A DNA stretch of 64,000 nt from contig CM049307.1 of the NCBI GenBank assembly GCA_026874595.1, positions 64,288,870 to 64,352,869 on the forward strand. The letters are read 5' to 3'. The notes under the pieces are model-generated. The model did not search any database. It was given only the letters and a program-made list of their open reading frames with translations, and had not been told where the DNA came from. The position numbers were made by a program, and so were the translations under genes. How positions within the stretch are numbered: the stretch's first letter is position 1; every line of letters starts with the position of its first letter. Shown here in pieces: positions 21,816 to 33,878 of the stretch. The stretch comes from Sipunculus nudus. Its lineage: Eukaryota > Annelida > Sipuncula > Golfingiida > Sipunculidae.

Positions 21816-23997
21816 TAGAGCTACCTGCATGGCGCAGAACAGCCGCTTTCGAGGGACGAAGAGATCGTACATATTTTATAGACTAATTAAATAAATAGTC
21901 ACTTTGAACTATAACATCGCTGAAAATTAATCTGTCATTTATTCAACGACACTCGTCAGTGTTTTAATAAGACGTAGGCCTGTGTTTACTCCTATTAATG
22001 AAATAAAAACATGTTCGCTTTATTGAAGGGTATTTTTGGCAAAGATACCTATAGATGCCCTACCCCATGAATACTAATATCGGTATCATCCTTATCAGCC
22101 CTTTTAATCTAATTTTTCAAATGTGAATGTTCTAGTCATATCATAATACTATCCACACAGACAATTTTCACATGCCATCTACGGCAATTCTATATAACCA
22201 GCTTTTCAGGGCCATTTCTCATGCCATCTACGGTAATTTTTATGTTTCCAGTCTCTCAACCATTTCTGGTACGCACTATATTGTTTTCTATGACTCTAAT
22301 TCATAAAACTAAATTCACGCAGCTTAGTATTGACGCTTGCTTGTCCAGGAATTCGCAGCTTCTGGATTGAGCCTTCAATCATATTCACTCTTCTTCCTTT
22401 TTATTACTTATATTGTTTATATATGAAATTTAATTCACAATTAAGAAGAATAAATTTAAAAAAATTATTTATGTGTCGAAATATAGGTTCGAATCACTAC
22501 TTACAAATAATTAGACTTGTAAGCAGGCACAGCTCGCAAAATGTAGGATTTTCCTACGGATAAAATAAAACAACACAGCAAATTAAATTTAAAATCACCA
22601 AATGGCCGAAAGGTCTATTCGGATTTGGAATGTTGTTATTTCTTAGCCAAAACATGGCCATATTGCCAGCGTATAGGGGTATGCGCTTTACTTAAGATAT
22701 GGAGGGTTGCGGGCTACTCAACTTCGCCGGTGCTTTTATATTTTCATCTCCTTACACGCGCAGACCCTGGCTACTAACTAAGTGACTTGCCGAAGAGCCA
22801 AAGGATGTGGTCTCCACCCTAGGCCCGCTACCCAGATAAGTACTTGGTTCTATGCCCACTCTAACCCATTGGGCTGCCTATGTATCATCCGGGTATTAAT
22901 GGGCAAGTCCCATTATAGTACAGGAGGGGTGTATCTAATTAACGGTAAATGGAATATCCTACAGGATGACCAGATGCTAAATTGTTCAAAGTTATCAGAG
23001 AGCTTAGTTTGCGTTTACTTAAATTAACATACCGCGGAGGTACTTTCAAGTTACACTATTTGTGTAACCATTCACCATTTAGCAACAAATTGTGCCATTG
23101 CTTTCGCAATGCAGAAACAATGAATGAACTGAACCAAAATATTTCAACAGCATTTCTTCGAATTCTCCTCCAAACTCTCCAAACTGAGACCGAACTGCAA
23201 AAGCGAAACGACCATAAAGCACAGTAAACGACCATAAAACATAATTTATCTACAGGACATTATAACGAGAAGAACAGATAACTCTCTTTCCGAGTTTTAT
23301 CATCTTTCAAGGCTTTTTGAGAGGTCTATAAGCCAAGAAATCTTACCCAGATCCTGCCAGTCATAAAACAGCATCCCTGTCTCCACTAAGCTGTAACAAC
23401 ATCTTTTCCTTGACAACATGAAAGTACCGTTTAAAACGTACTGACGGTGCTAAAAAGTCGTGAGCGTTATTAGGCTATGGTCTTTTGGTGTCATTTTCCA
23501 TATAAAAAAGTAGGGTAGTATAACTACAAGGCGTGTCTGATTAACTTCCATGTTTCCTTTGAAATGTATTGCAGTCTTGATAGTATATAGAGAGTATTGG
23601 TCTAATTACAAATACAGGCGTGTTGTGTTTCTTTAGATTATTTTAAGTAGATATAATCCACGGAATTAGAAAATAAACTACAACCTTTCATTTAGACCTA
23701 AGAGCAAACAGTGTTAAAAGGTTCAAACTGGATCGAAATAGGACTGCTTCCTGTCACGGTGGATCTTAGGTATGTCCTCAGTAGCAGGCCTGTCGATTTC
23801 GACCAAAAGAAGTCTACCGCCACCGGTGGGGATGGGTCCAGGATTCTTGAAAGGGGGGATTCCAAGCCAGGGAGACAACCTGAAAAAAAAAGTTCTAAGC
23901 TCCTGAAAAGTGGAGGTTGAAGATCTAAAAAGTGGATTGAAACCCTTAAAAAGGTTGTACACTTGGAAAAGCACATAATTCTTGAGCTTTAAAACTT
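21379..23997. other. DNAJC12-SIRT1 spacer, DNAJC12-proximal part
   Basis: Includes the DNAJC12 promoter side (no TATA or CpG cluster stands out), an (AAT)n microsatellite at 21779-21814, and a degraded MITE-like patch at 23820-23960. Small frames here (22330, 22782, 22982, 23711) have no domains. The rest is unassigned. Confidence 0.5.
21779..21814. repeat. (AAT)n microsatellite
   Basis: About 12 uninterrupted AAT units about 400 bp upstream of the DNAJC12 start. Confidence 0.95.
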
Positions 23998-26073
23998 TAA
24001 CGAATTTGGCTACCCGACTTCTTCCGTTTGATATACCCTTCCAGACGTCCCTTTGGCAGACTTGACTTGTGGGAACATTTGGTCGTAATGTTGCCTCACA
24101 AGCTGGCCATCTTCTGCAAGTACCTTGAAGGAAACGGCCAGTGCTCTCTCTTCCGCCGTCCATGGAATGCTGGAGGGACCATATTGAGAGTAATTTCTGA
24201 AATACACATGATCTCAAGGAGATTATTGAGGGCCTAAACTAAACTTATGAGATTTGTTGCAACTGAAATTTCCTGCTGGCATTTTTTGCACATGTGATCT
24301 AACTGAAGATAACAGTCTTTCGAAACCTGAAGTTATTGGCGCTTCATTAGCAGTTCACAAGGAGCTACACCAGCTTTCGCATGATTCGGTAGACAAATAA
24401 TAAATAAACGAAACAACTTCTTCCCAAACCCTACTTCCATTTTCCCGTGCGGTCTTTGAAACGTTTCACAGCTCTTTCGTCGAGACCATTTGTAGCTAGA
24501 TAATAAGGATCCGAAGTGACGAGCCGAATACTCTTACTGTTTAGAAATTCATGAAATTCAGAACTGATAAAGCAAGCAGCGTTGTCAGATACGATTTTGC
24601 CTGAAAGACTATGGACAAACTCCTGAGTTTAGCAATTGTAACATATGATGTGCTTTATCTTGTAGGAAATTTCTCAATCCACTTTGAATGAGCATCAACG
24701 ACAACGAAAATGATCACTGACGAACTCTGCAAACGGCCTGCTCAAGGCCCTTGTCCATATTTGGCCACAATATGTATCCTCGTGCCAGGGGTTTCATTTT
24801 CACTATCCCTGAATGTTTGTCATGAAGTTCTTAAATGACTTTTTCACGGCCGTGGCGTGGAATCACAACGCTGCGACCCCACAAGACACAACCATTCGTA
24901 ATCGACAGCTCCGTTTTCCTCCATAAAATGCGATTTTATTTCTTTTGCGTCACAATCCACATCACTCCAATCCTGAAGTATCATAGATCGAACACCAGAA
25001 AGCAGAGGATCTCTATCTGTCCATCTCCGAATATCAGAGATTGTAACATCATTGTGTAGGCCCAGGGTTCCAAAAGCATCACTTCTTCCTCAACACTGAC
25101 AGATTGTACGTTTCCTTCCATAGGAAACCTTGACAAGCAGTCCGCATTGGGTGTTTTCGATCCATTCGAACCATTCGATAGCCAAAGGCAGATACGGTTA
25201 CCGATCAAAGTATAATTCTGCCCGATTCCATTGCCTTAGGAGAACAGCCTGGTACTTCTGGTTGCATAAAAGCACATTTGTTTCTATTAAGTCCCAGACC
25301 AGCCTCTGAGGGTTTCAAGTTGTTTTTGGCTGGACTGTCCAGTGATTATTATTCCATCCAGATGAACAGCTCAATACGAAATTCCACGGATTTTTCTGTG
25401 GCTTTTGCCTTCATTCACTCTGATCATGTACCATGCACCGGCTGAACTAGAATAGCGTTCACTTGGGATTGGTTCGGTTGTAGGTACTTTCTTCATTTGT
25501 GTGACAGGAATTCGCAATTTCCATTGCCTCGGCAAAGGATAGGTCCAGGCCCTCTGTGGCTTCTAAGAGTTTCGACACAAATTTCAATGGACTTGTTTCG
25601 TGCATCCGTACATGCTGGTCAACAAGCATGTGATCGAGATCAGACCAATTTTACAGTGTCTGTAACCGCACTTTTAGTCGGACCTCGTTATCATAGATCT
25701 TCCTCACGATGGTCCTGAATTTCGACCTCTCTGCTCTCAGGTTTCTCTTACCATCGTAATGCTCGGTTGGTGCACATAAAAGCGGACCGAACTGTCTCGC
25801 TAGGAGAGCTTGCTTTTCTAGCGAAGCGGTTGGGACGCCGGACTTGTGCGCCACTGACCTGGGTTTCCCCTCATTAATTTGTCTTCATAACAACGAGGCA
25901 ATCAAACGTCTGATACTGGGCCGCACTGTGTCCCTTATCAGGGTGCCAGTTTTTGCCACATCAGCAGACTTCGCGACTCTGAAGTAAGAATCTAACCTTT
26001 TATGGTAAGAATCTAAGTAGTTTTCCAGTTCCATAAAAATCCCGATTTTTATTAATCCCATTCTCGTCGCCAT
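23998..26073 (-). mobile_element. Gypsy/Metaviridae-type LTR retrotransposon relic, RT deleted
   Basis: On minus, fragments appear in the order expected for a Gypsy element: a gag start at 26073 (MATRMGLIKIG, ENYLDSYHKRLDSYFRV), more gag to about 25480 (LDLSFAEAMEIA), an RNase H tail at about 25130 (NADCLSRFPMEGN), an integrase core at about 24450-24600 (VSDNAACFISSEF), and an integrase C-terminal/linker piece at 24010-24207. Protease and reverse transcriptase are missing between gag and RNase H, and stops and frameshifts are frequent. No clear pair of LTRs was found. It is dead and internally deleted. Confidence 0.8.
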
Positions 26074-27865
26074 GTTTCATGTATCAAGAAAAGGAGCATG
26101 TAATATAGCAAAACATACACAACAGCATGAAACAGCAACAACAGGTTGACCTGAATACACGTTTAATTCATGCTTTTCATACCAACAGGCACCGTTTACA
26201 GCTTAGTTAATACACATTTCTTGCTACAGATATCGTTAGCTGGCGGTCCCAGGACACCACAGATGCAATTTTTCTCTCTTTTGAGTTAGAAATAAAGTCA
26301 CAAAACGCTTGTTTGCTGATGTTATGTTTTCGCTCTCTCTTACAATTTAAGGACGAAATTCGGTTGTAATTAGCCCCAAGACCCATGTCCCGATTGGTTT
26401 ACAGATACTACCTACGTCCCTGTATTTATAATTATACGAAGGGCTGTTAGAACCTGACTAACTAGCTCCGTCACATTCAAGAATGAACTGCGTTAGTCTG
26501 TGCTGCTGCGTTGCGAAACCAGGAGCTTCCGCCCGGCACTCTATTTCCAACAGATTATGCTGCGCTATGCAGATCCTACATTCCATATCTGGCTCTCTGC
26601 TAACAAAAAAAAAAAAAAAAGAAAAACAATAGACGCTTACCCTTATCTAATTATCGCAACTCGCAACAACTGACAATGCATATAGCTGCACGTTGTTACA
26701 CAGAAGACTAACGTAATGGCTGCAGACCTAGTGACTGAACGGAGACTTACATACCAGAGTTACCACGATGGGTAATGCCAGAGTGAATGGTGACATTGTA
26801 CTGGCTGGTCATGCATGATATCAGCTCAGCTTGATGGATTCTATATTTATTATTGCCAATACCCGAAATCGCTGATTCAGAAAAGGAATGTAATAACTCC
26901 ACTATGTCTCGCGAGTCTTAGAATTTATCTCAAGATAATAAACTTTGATATGACAAATATTCACAGCAAAATTAAACATTGCCAGTTCTGGTATAGATAG
27001 TTTAAAAGAATATTGTAAGCTTTACCGTATACTGAATAACGAAAAATAGGATACATACAATACTTCCCAAGTAACCCACGTACTATATTCTCTGTTAATC
27101 ACACATAAAACTTGGATAACTTGAGCGATTTGCGTGACGTTTTTCATGGGTTCTCGTGCGGCAGAATACGGCGATACACTGTCGTGTCGTTTGGCTTGTT
27201 CTAAGATGTAAAATCACCTCCTCAATACCAATTTATTCTTTTGACATGGGATGTTTTTCGCGTTTTAATCTCATGGCTTTTGTACATCTACCATGGATCT
27301 GTTCCTGGTTACCTTCTCACACACGGTTCTGTGTGTAATCTGGAATGGTTTTCCCTTTTGCTTCATGTTTTCAACATAATTTCATCACTAAACTTTGTCA
27401 TCACTGACCCTCAGGGTTTCGTGTCCATTCAGCATGTTGTTGCGAAAGGGTCGTTGATCGTTTGTCTTTCTATCTCATCCACTAGCTCGAATATTTGTGG
27501 TAGTTTTGTTTTCAACGGATACCCGTTGAGTAGAGTGGTGGGTGCCACCCAAGTGTTTGCATGAGATGTAGTTCTATAGCTCCGTAGGAACTCTTATCAC
27601 TTTAATTGCATGTGTTCAATTTGAACCCATATACAAACTTTGATTATGGCACGCATTAATATCTCCAATGTTAGATATGCTTCCGACCAGTATAACATAA
27701 CGTTGCGACGTTGAAGTCCTGTGTGTTTTGCGTATACAGTTTTTGCTGTACTCTTTGGGATCTTTTCTTGTCTTTAAACATTAATCGGTAGAAGCCCATG
27801 CGGGGCAACGTGCCGAGGGACTGGACTGCTAGTTGAATGGCAAGCACTCAAGTACACTCCTGAGG

Positions 27866-27926
<61 letters not shown>

Positions 27927-28519
27927 TAGTTCTCTTGGTGCTGTTTTCCCCTTGAAGGTCGTCGAACTGGACAATACTGCTTTCCTTTTTATAACTTTAC
28001 AGAGTTTATAGTTTATCATTTGGCAGTTTGTAGAGATGGAACTTCCTGGAGATCTCACCGTTCATATGGTAGGATCTTTCAATTTGGATTCCTCCCCGTG
28101 TTCTCATAACATTGCACTTTTCGGGGAATAAATCCCTCTACGGTCTGCCTACTCTGTCTGTTTCATGTTATATCAGTCGGTCGTATTAGCACCGTAGACC
28201 TACATCAAACATAGGATCATGATTTATTATCTAAAAATAAAACTTGGATGATTTGTGTGATAATTTGTTCACGTGTTCCCACAGTTAATACCTGCACGTG
28301 TTTTTTTCCGTCTAAGGCATCACTATTAGCGCCCGGTGACGTAACGCCATGAAAAGTCTTGTGTAGAAATACTCGAGGTATAACTACATGAACAGCCTTG
28401 GGGAAAATCTTCGAGCTAGCTAGGTGACTTCATGAACAGTCCCTTAATTGTTGAGGCCTTCTAGGTAACATCAGGAACAGTCCTCTTGACATAAATCATA
28501 CATAAATCATGAATCATAA
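26074..28519. other. spacer between Gypsy and LINE relics
   Basis: Likely includes the Gypsy 5' untranslated/LTR region next to 26073. A coding-like patch on minus at about 27430-27570 (NGYPLKTKLPQIFELVDEI) ends in stops and looks like another decayed element. A poly-A run lies at 26604-26620. Two short segments (27090-27170 and 28230-28300) share AAACTTGGAT.AC/ATTTG motifs. No gene supported. Confidence 0.45.
27867..27922. repeat. (TA)n microsatellite
   Basis: Pure TA run of about 56 bp in the intergenic spacer. Confidence 0.97.
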
Positions 28520-30010
28520 ATAATTGAAGAATTAAAATGGGACGACCTAAACCATGAGGCTATTAAAACATTAGGTATGTACTTTACATACAATAAAAAA
28601 TTGCATGAGACTTTAAATTTTGGCAAAATTGAAAATAACTTTAAACAGTCTTGAATATATGGAAACAACGAACGCTTACAATATATGGAAGAAAAGAAAT
28701 AGTTAATACATTGGCTGTTTCAAAGATATTATATGTTAGTAATAAGATAGATATACCAGAGAAACTTATACCTAGACTAAAACAGTTACTGACTGATTTT
28801 ATATGGAATGGGAGGAGGCCCAAAATAAAATATTCAGTTCTTGTATCAAATTATGAAGAAGGTGGAATAAATTTGCTTGATATTCAGAGCAAAATAAAAT
28901 CACAAAAAGTTAGTTGGATATTGCGGCTAATAAATGAGAGTAACTCAAAATGTAAAACGATACCGTAAAAATACATAAAATCAATAGGAGGACCAAATTT
29001 AATAAGATCTAATTTTGACATTAAATGCCTGCCAAAAAAATTACCTTTATTTTACAAAGAAGCCCTAAAAGTTTTGGCAGAAAACGTTAATGGGAATCCA
29101 TTTGAAGCAGAACACGTGATAGTACAACCATTATGGCACAATCAATTCATTACAGTGAGAGGTCAGGGAATTTACAATAGAGAACTGTCAGAATTGGGGA
29201 TTAGATTCATCGGGGATTTGGTTATAAGAACAGGAAGATTTAAAAAAACTCCATGAAGTGGTCAAAAGCGAAGGAGTATACAATAGACAATATTTAAAGT
29301 CTGGTGAAATCAATTCCAAAGAAATGGACACATTTGTTAGAAAGAGAAGGGGTAGGCCATGACACAGACTACCAAAAGCATGTCTTTACAATAGAAGGGT
29401 TAAAAGAATTAAACAAAATAAAGTCACGAGAAATTTATAAGGGCTTCGTAAATGATTTGAAAGAACTCTCATTGTCACAATGTAAATTTAAAAATAAGTA
29501 TAAAGAGCTTAGTTGGACGGATATATGCGAATCTATATATAAAACCTCTATCGACACCTATTCTCGTCATTTCCAGTTTAAGATCATTCATAATTACCTT
29601 CCAGTTAACCAGATATTGTACAGATGGGGCCTCTCAGAAACCCGACTTTGTTCTTACTGTTTCTCAGAGCCAGAAACAATCACGCATATATTTTGTAGAT
29701 ATCATATTGTAATCACGCTATATTTAAACGTAAAAGACTGGGTACAAAAAAGCAGGTTTAGTGCTACCGGAGATATCAGAAGTCACTATATTATATGGTA
29801 TATTTGAAAATTGAGGCAAAAAAAGTATAGTTAATCATATTTTAAATATTTTTAAACAATTGGTGTATAAATCACGGGAGAGCAAATTATTGTCCCTCAG
29901 TAGATTTAAGTCTTTATTATGAAATGTAGAGAAAAAAATTGAATACATAACAGCTTCCAGGAAATATAAATTAAGCCAACACAATATGAAATGGGAAGTG
30001 ATAAAGAACA
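28520..30010 (+). mobile_element. LINE ORF2 3' fragment, L1/Tx1-like
   Basis: Plus-strand frames, broken by stops and frameshifts, encode the C-terminal part of a non-LTR reverse transcriptase: KLHETLNFGK, the thumb-like TIYGRKEIVNTLAVSKILY, DFIWNGRRPKIKY with EEGGINLLDI, and the terminal zinc knuckle CSYCFSEPETITHIFC (C-x2-C-x8-H-x2-C). No catalytic RT palm or endonuclease is present, so it is 5'-truncated. It is related to the minus-strand copy at 31.0-33.3 kb, with the two 3' ends facing each other. Confidence 0.85.
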
Positions 30011-31005
30011 GTTGTACGAGACGGAAATTGATGAAACAAGTAGTAACAGAGAAATATAGATATAAATATGTATGTGTATTTATGGATATATATGTTTACT
30101 ATGATATATGCATAAAAACCAAGATCAATGAGACTGATACAGCTCTTTTGTGTTGTGTTTGTATATGTTTTGAATTTGACTTGGAAATTTGTCATAATGT
30201 TTTCGAAAACGAGTTGGGGATGTACTTAAGTTGCATGGTGTTTGTGAAGTATCTATGTTTCGAAATGTCTAAAAAAAAAGACATATATCATACCCATCGT
30301 GAGCTTTTTAGTATACTTCCTAACATCACCTATACCAGGTGCGAGAAAAGTTCCGTTCCAACTCAGCATATTGGTAAATCCCTCTGCATGAATTTCTGGT
30401 CGGATGACTACGAGCATACCTCGCACAGGTTATTTGATGGTAGCCAACTTTTACGCGATACAGGAAATGACTTGTTACCATAGAGACAGATTAACATTTT
30501 GGTATTTGTGTCAACAAAATATTATTAAAATCTATTTAAGCCAGCGGTATATTAATCAACTGCTTTTAATTATTTTTTACTGAGATTTTTCTGCCATCTT
30601 CTAAAAGAATGCATGCAAATTTTAATCTGAATGGTATACGTATTCAAATTTCTCATGTCCATAGTTCACAGGGCGAAAATCGCATTTTTTCTATTTTTCT
30701 GCGATAATGAGACCTGTTTTTTTTTTCTTCTTTTATTTGCCTCAGATTTTTAGGATCTTTTTTCCTTTTGAAAATTTCATCACTGGCATACAAACATTTT
30801 TAATCAATACTTGTTTTCATTTTGCTACATATTGATACATAGTTCACAAAGATAACTCATTGTATAAAGAAATATAAAAGAAAATACATACAAAAAAAAA
30901 AGAAAAAATTAACTACTCAAATTTTTCCATTGGTTTAAATTGTTCCAATCATCATCATGCTGCTGAAGTCTACCATTTTTCTCAGCAACCTTAGGCTCCA
31001 TACCT
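30011..31005. other. AT-rich gap between the two LINE 3' ends
   Basis: About 1 kb. A 165-codon plus frame spans 29986-30483 but has no recognisable domain and begins in LINE tail sequence. Several A/T runs (30718-30730, 30890-30907) may be remnants of LINE tails. Confidence 0.5.
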
Positions 31006-33336
31006 TCAACTTTCTTTAAATGCTTTGTATACACTCCCATTGATGGTACTTTTCCAGAATCTCGGAATTTTAAAAATTATAAAGGTATACATCAAAATTA
31101 GTACATCAATTACCTTTTTCCTTTCTGTACTCTTTGAACAACCTGAAAAGATTATATACGGGCAGAGTATTGGCAATTGTATACGTGCTGTCCTTGCCCA
31201 AGATACAATTTGACAATATAAAGATGATGTGACACGACATTCACAAAATAGATGAATTACAGTCTCTTTATCAGTTGCACAATAAGAACATCTGTCATGA
31301 TCAATAACCTTCCATTTGAACAGCTTCTTATTCACAGTTAGTATATCATGCAGTGTTCTAAATTGGAACTGACGAATATACATATCAGAAGTTACATTGT
31401 GTACATGCAAAGCTGCATATCTCCAAGCAAACTCAGGATTAACAATTTTGGTCATAAGTTTTTCTTTATTTACTGGCTCAACAGTCTTTTTTTGTATAAT
31501 ATATTTATAAGTAAATTTAAAACCTGTTTTTGACAAGTCAATAATAGTATCTCTTAATGGCATTAACATGCCCTCCTCCAAGCTGAGAGAAGTATCGCTG
31601 CTTAGTAGCAATGATTTCCAGTTTGGAGGTACTGCATGTTGGACTGAAAACCAGTGGATAAAATATTTTTTATAGGCAACACTTGACGGATCTAAAATAT
31701 CAGATAAATATTTTTTCCGTCCGTTGGCATGATAAAAATTGTGAACAAATTTTATTCCTAAATTATCCAGGTTCTTCAAGTAAACTGGTTTACGGTCAAT
31801 TGGAATGTACTTATTGTTCCACACCTGTTGAAGCAAAATAGAATCGATATTAGTGGGTTCATATGAGCTAAATTTTTTCCATACTTTAAAACAATTACCG
31901 TAAAATTTAGAGACGTTTCTTTGAATGTTGCTGCAATCAAAATTCGAAACAATATTTTGCATGCCACCAATTCTCTTACAATAATTATCAGGTATGGCTG
32001 CAAACTTTGTATCTTTCAACGTTTTCATCCTCGTTATACAAGTAACCCTCTGAAATTCTAAAATACTTTCAATATCTGGTAAGTTAATGCCCCCGTTTTC
32101 CTGTTGACCTATAAGTACCTCATATTTAAGTTTTGGTTTCCTTCCATGCCATATAAAATCCACATGCAAATAACTTTTTATCTTCTTTATAAAGCCTAAG
32201 GGTGGATCCATCGTGTACATAATATATATAGTAACTTAGACGTTCCGAAAGTTTTCACAATTACATTTCTGCCGAATATTGTAAAGGCTCTTGGTTTCCT
32301 TCAATTGAATAATACTCTGATCTTATAAACCTTTTCAAAATTATACATGTTACAGAGATCCTGTCTATAGATATGAAAAATATATCCCAAGATGTTTTAT
32401 TGCGTCTGTATGTAAATTTACCCATTTAAAACGGCTATTATACGGTAAGGAATTTTTTTTCTTCCCCAGCCATGCCGCTTCACATTTATTGTAATTACAT
32501 ATGTAATTTCTACAGAGGAACATACTTTAAATCTTTCTAAAACTGAACAAACCACTTCCATTGAATCGATATCCTTAAGAAAAAATGTTGTATCATCGGC
32601 AAATAAGCACTGTTTTATTTCAAAGTTACCAATATGGATGCCTTTAACAGCATGGGATTTTTTTATCAATATTGCCAAAACTTCAATTACGATTAAAAAT
32701 AAATATGGAGCCAATGGGTCTCCCTGTCGGGTTCCCCTTTCTAGATCGAAATATCCCGTCGAATAACCGTTAATTAAATACGCAACTTTTCAAACCTTTA
32801 TGCAATAGCTTGACCCAAAGAATAATGTTTTTTTTTTTCGAAAACCAAATTTATGTAGGACTCTAAATAGAAAACTATAATCTAAAGAATCAAATGCTGC
32901 TGCAAAATCTATTGCGAAAAGAATTGCCTGTTTATTTCCTAATAAGCAGTAATCAATGACATCACTTATAAGACGGGTTGTGTCTGATATTTTCCGACCT
33001 TTAATAAAGGCCGTTTGATCATCACCTATTATTTTTTGGCAGTACCGACTGAATACGTTTAACTAAAACTTTACTAAGGACTTAAACATCAACATTTACT
33101 AAACTAATTGGCCTCCATGAGGATATATATCTGTTATGTTTACCGGTTTTTTTTTTTTCCACAAGTGTGACCACTGCTTGCCGCTCGCTATTTGCAAGTG
33201 ACCCTTTTATATGACATTTATTTAAACAGTTAACAAAATCATCTCCTAGTAAGTCAAAAAATTCTATATAAAAATCTTTAGGCAATCCATCGTTACCTGT
33301 ATTTACATAAAGGCCTATGACTAAACCGTTATCCAT
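31006..33336 (-). mobile_element. LINE ORF2 fragment, L1/Tx1-like, larger copy
   Basis: Minus-strand fragments in order: KHNRYISSWRPISLVNVD (about 33110), FIKGRKISDTT and AIDFAAAFDSL (about 32880-33030), GTRQGDPLAPYLF (about 32740), the catalytic LFADDTT (about 32600), then an unbroken 404-codon frame 32220-31006 with VDFIWHGRKPKLKY, ENGGINLPDI and the zinc knuckle CSYCATDKETVIHLFCEC. The endonuclease and 5' region are missing and frames are disrupted around 32221-32417 and 32715-33080. It ends about 350 bp upstream of the SIRT1 start codon. Confidence 0.88.
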
Positions 33337-33681
33337 AATTACATAGCAGGCCTACGTATCATAATATGCAAGCGAATATTTGTGGTAGGGGCCTAATATT
33401 ATACAGCAACAGGTGCATATGTTAGGTTTGGAAAACATTTCATATTTTAAAAACATACATTTAGATCCAATCACATACTGTCAGCACTGTTGGGGGGGGG
33501 GGGGGGGGCACTGCATGATAACAAGTGTAAAATTGAAAACATACAGGCAATGCTGCATGCACGTGGGTATGACAGCTGATTCAGTTACCGGTACAGGAAT
33601 CAGGGGTCGTTTGTTATGGTTATGACTCATCCGGGGATATCCCAAAAAATATGTACGGAGGGATCCCTCTCGTTTACCTGA
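33337..33681 (+). promoter_or_regulatory. SIRT1 upstream region
   Basis: Only about 345 bp separate the LINE from the SIRT1 ATG, so this segment should contain the core promoter and 5' UTR. It has a G17 run at 33492-33508 and no TATA box close to the start. CpG density rises towards the ATG. The transcription start cannot be placed from sequence alone. Confidence 0.45.
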
Positions 33682-33692
33682 TAAAATGGCGG
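33682..33692 (+). promoter_or_regulatory. YY1-type site over the SIRT1 start codon
   Basis: TAAAATGGCGG covers the initiation codon and matches the AAnATGGCGGC consensus of YY1, which often sits just downstream of TATA-less starts. A second, inverted motif (GCCGCCATTA) lies in the same exon at 33847-33857, so that ATGGCGG and CCGCCAT form a small inverted repeat. Confidence 0.4.
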
Positions 33693-33878
33693 ACTCCAGG
33701 GAAGCCACAACCTCGTTTCCTGTCAAGAGGAAGTACGATGATAGCGGGCATTTTGAGATTTCCAACCAACTTGAATCGAAAAGTGATACTGAGACCGAGA
33801 GTGAAAGAAAAAGAAAAAAACCGCTGGTGGACCCGGATGGCGGAAAGCCGCCATTATCACCCATGCGTGGGGTTCGGG
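33686..33878 (+). CDS. SIRT1: SIRT1 exon 1
   Basis: ATG in the context AAAATGG. Encodes [11 protein letters not shown], a KRKY patch, and the Glu/Ser run leading to the RKRKKP nuclear signal. Ends in phase 1 with donor GTGAGA. Reading through the donor adds only 17 codons before a stop. Confidence 0.92.

Noticed and set aside
23723-24217. 164-codon minus frame
   Set aside because: Off-frame shadow of the Gypsy integrase fragment.
29986-30483. 165-codon plus frame between the LINEs
   Set aside because: Starts in LINE tail sequence, no domain, AT-rich composition.
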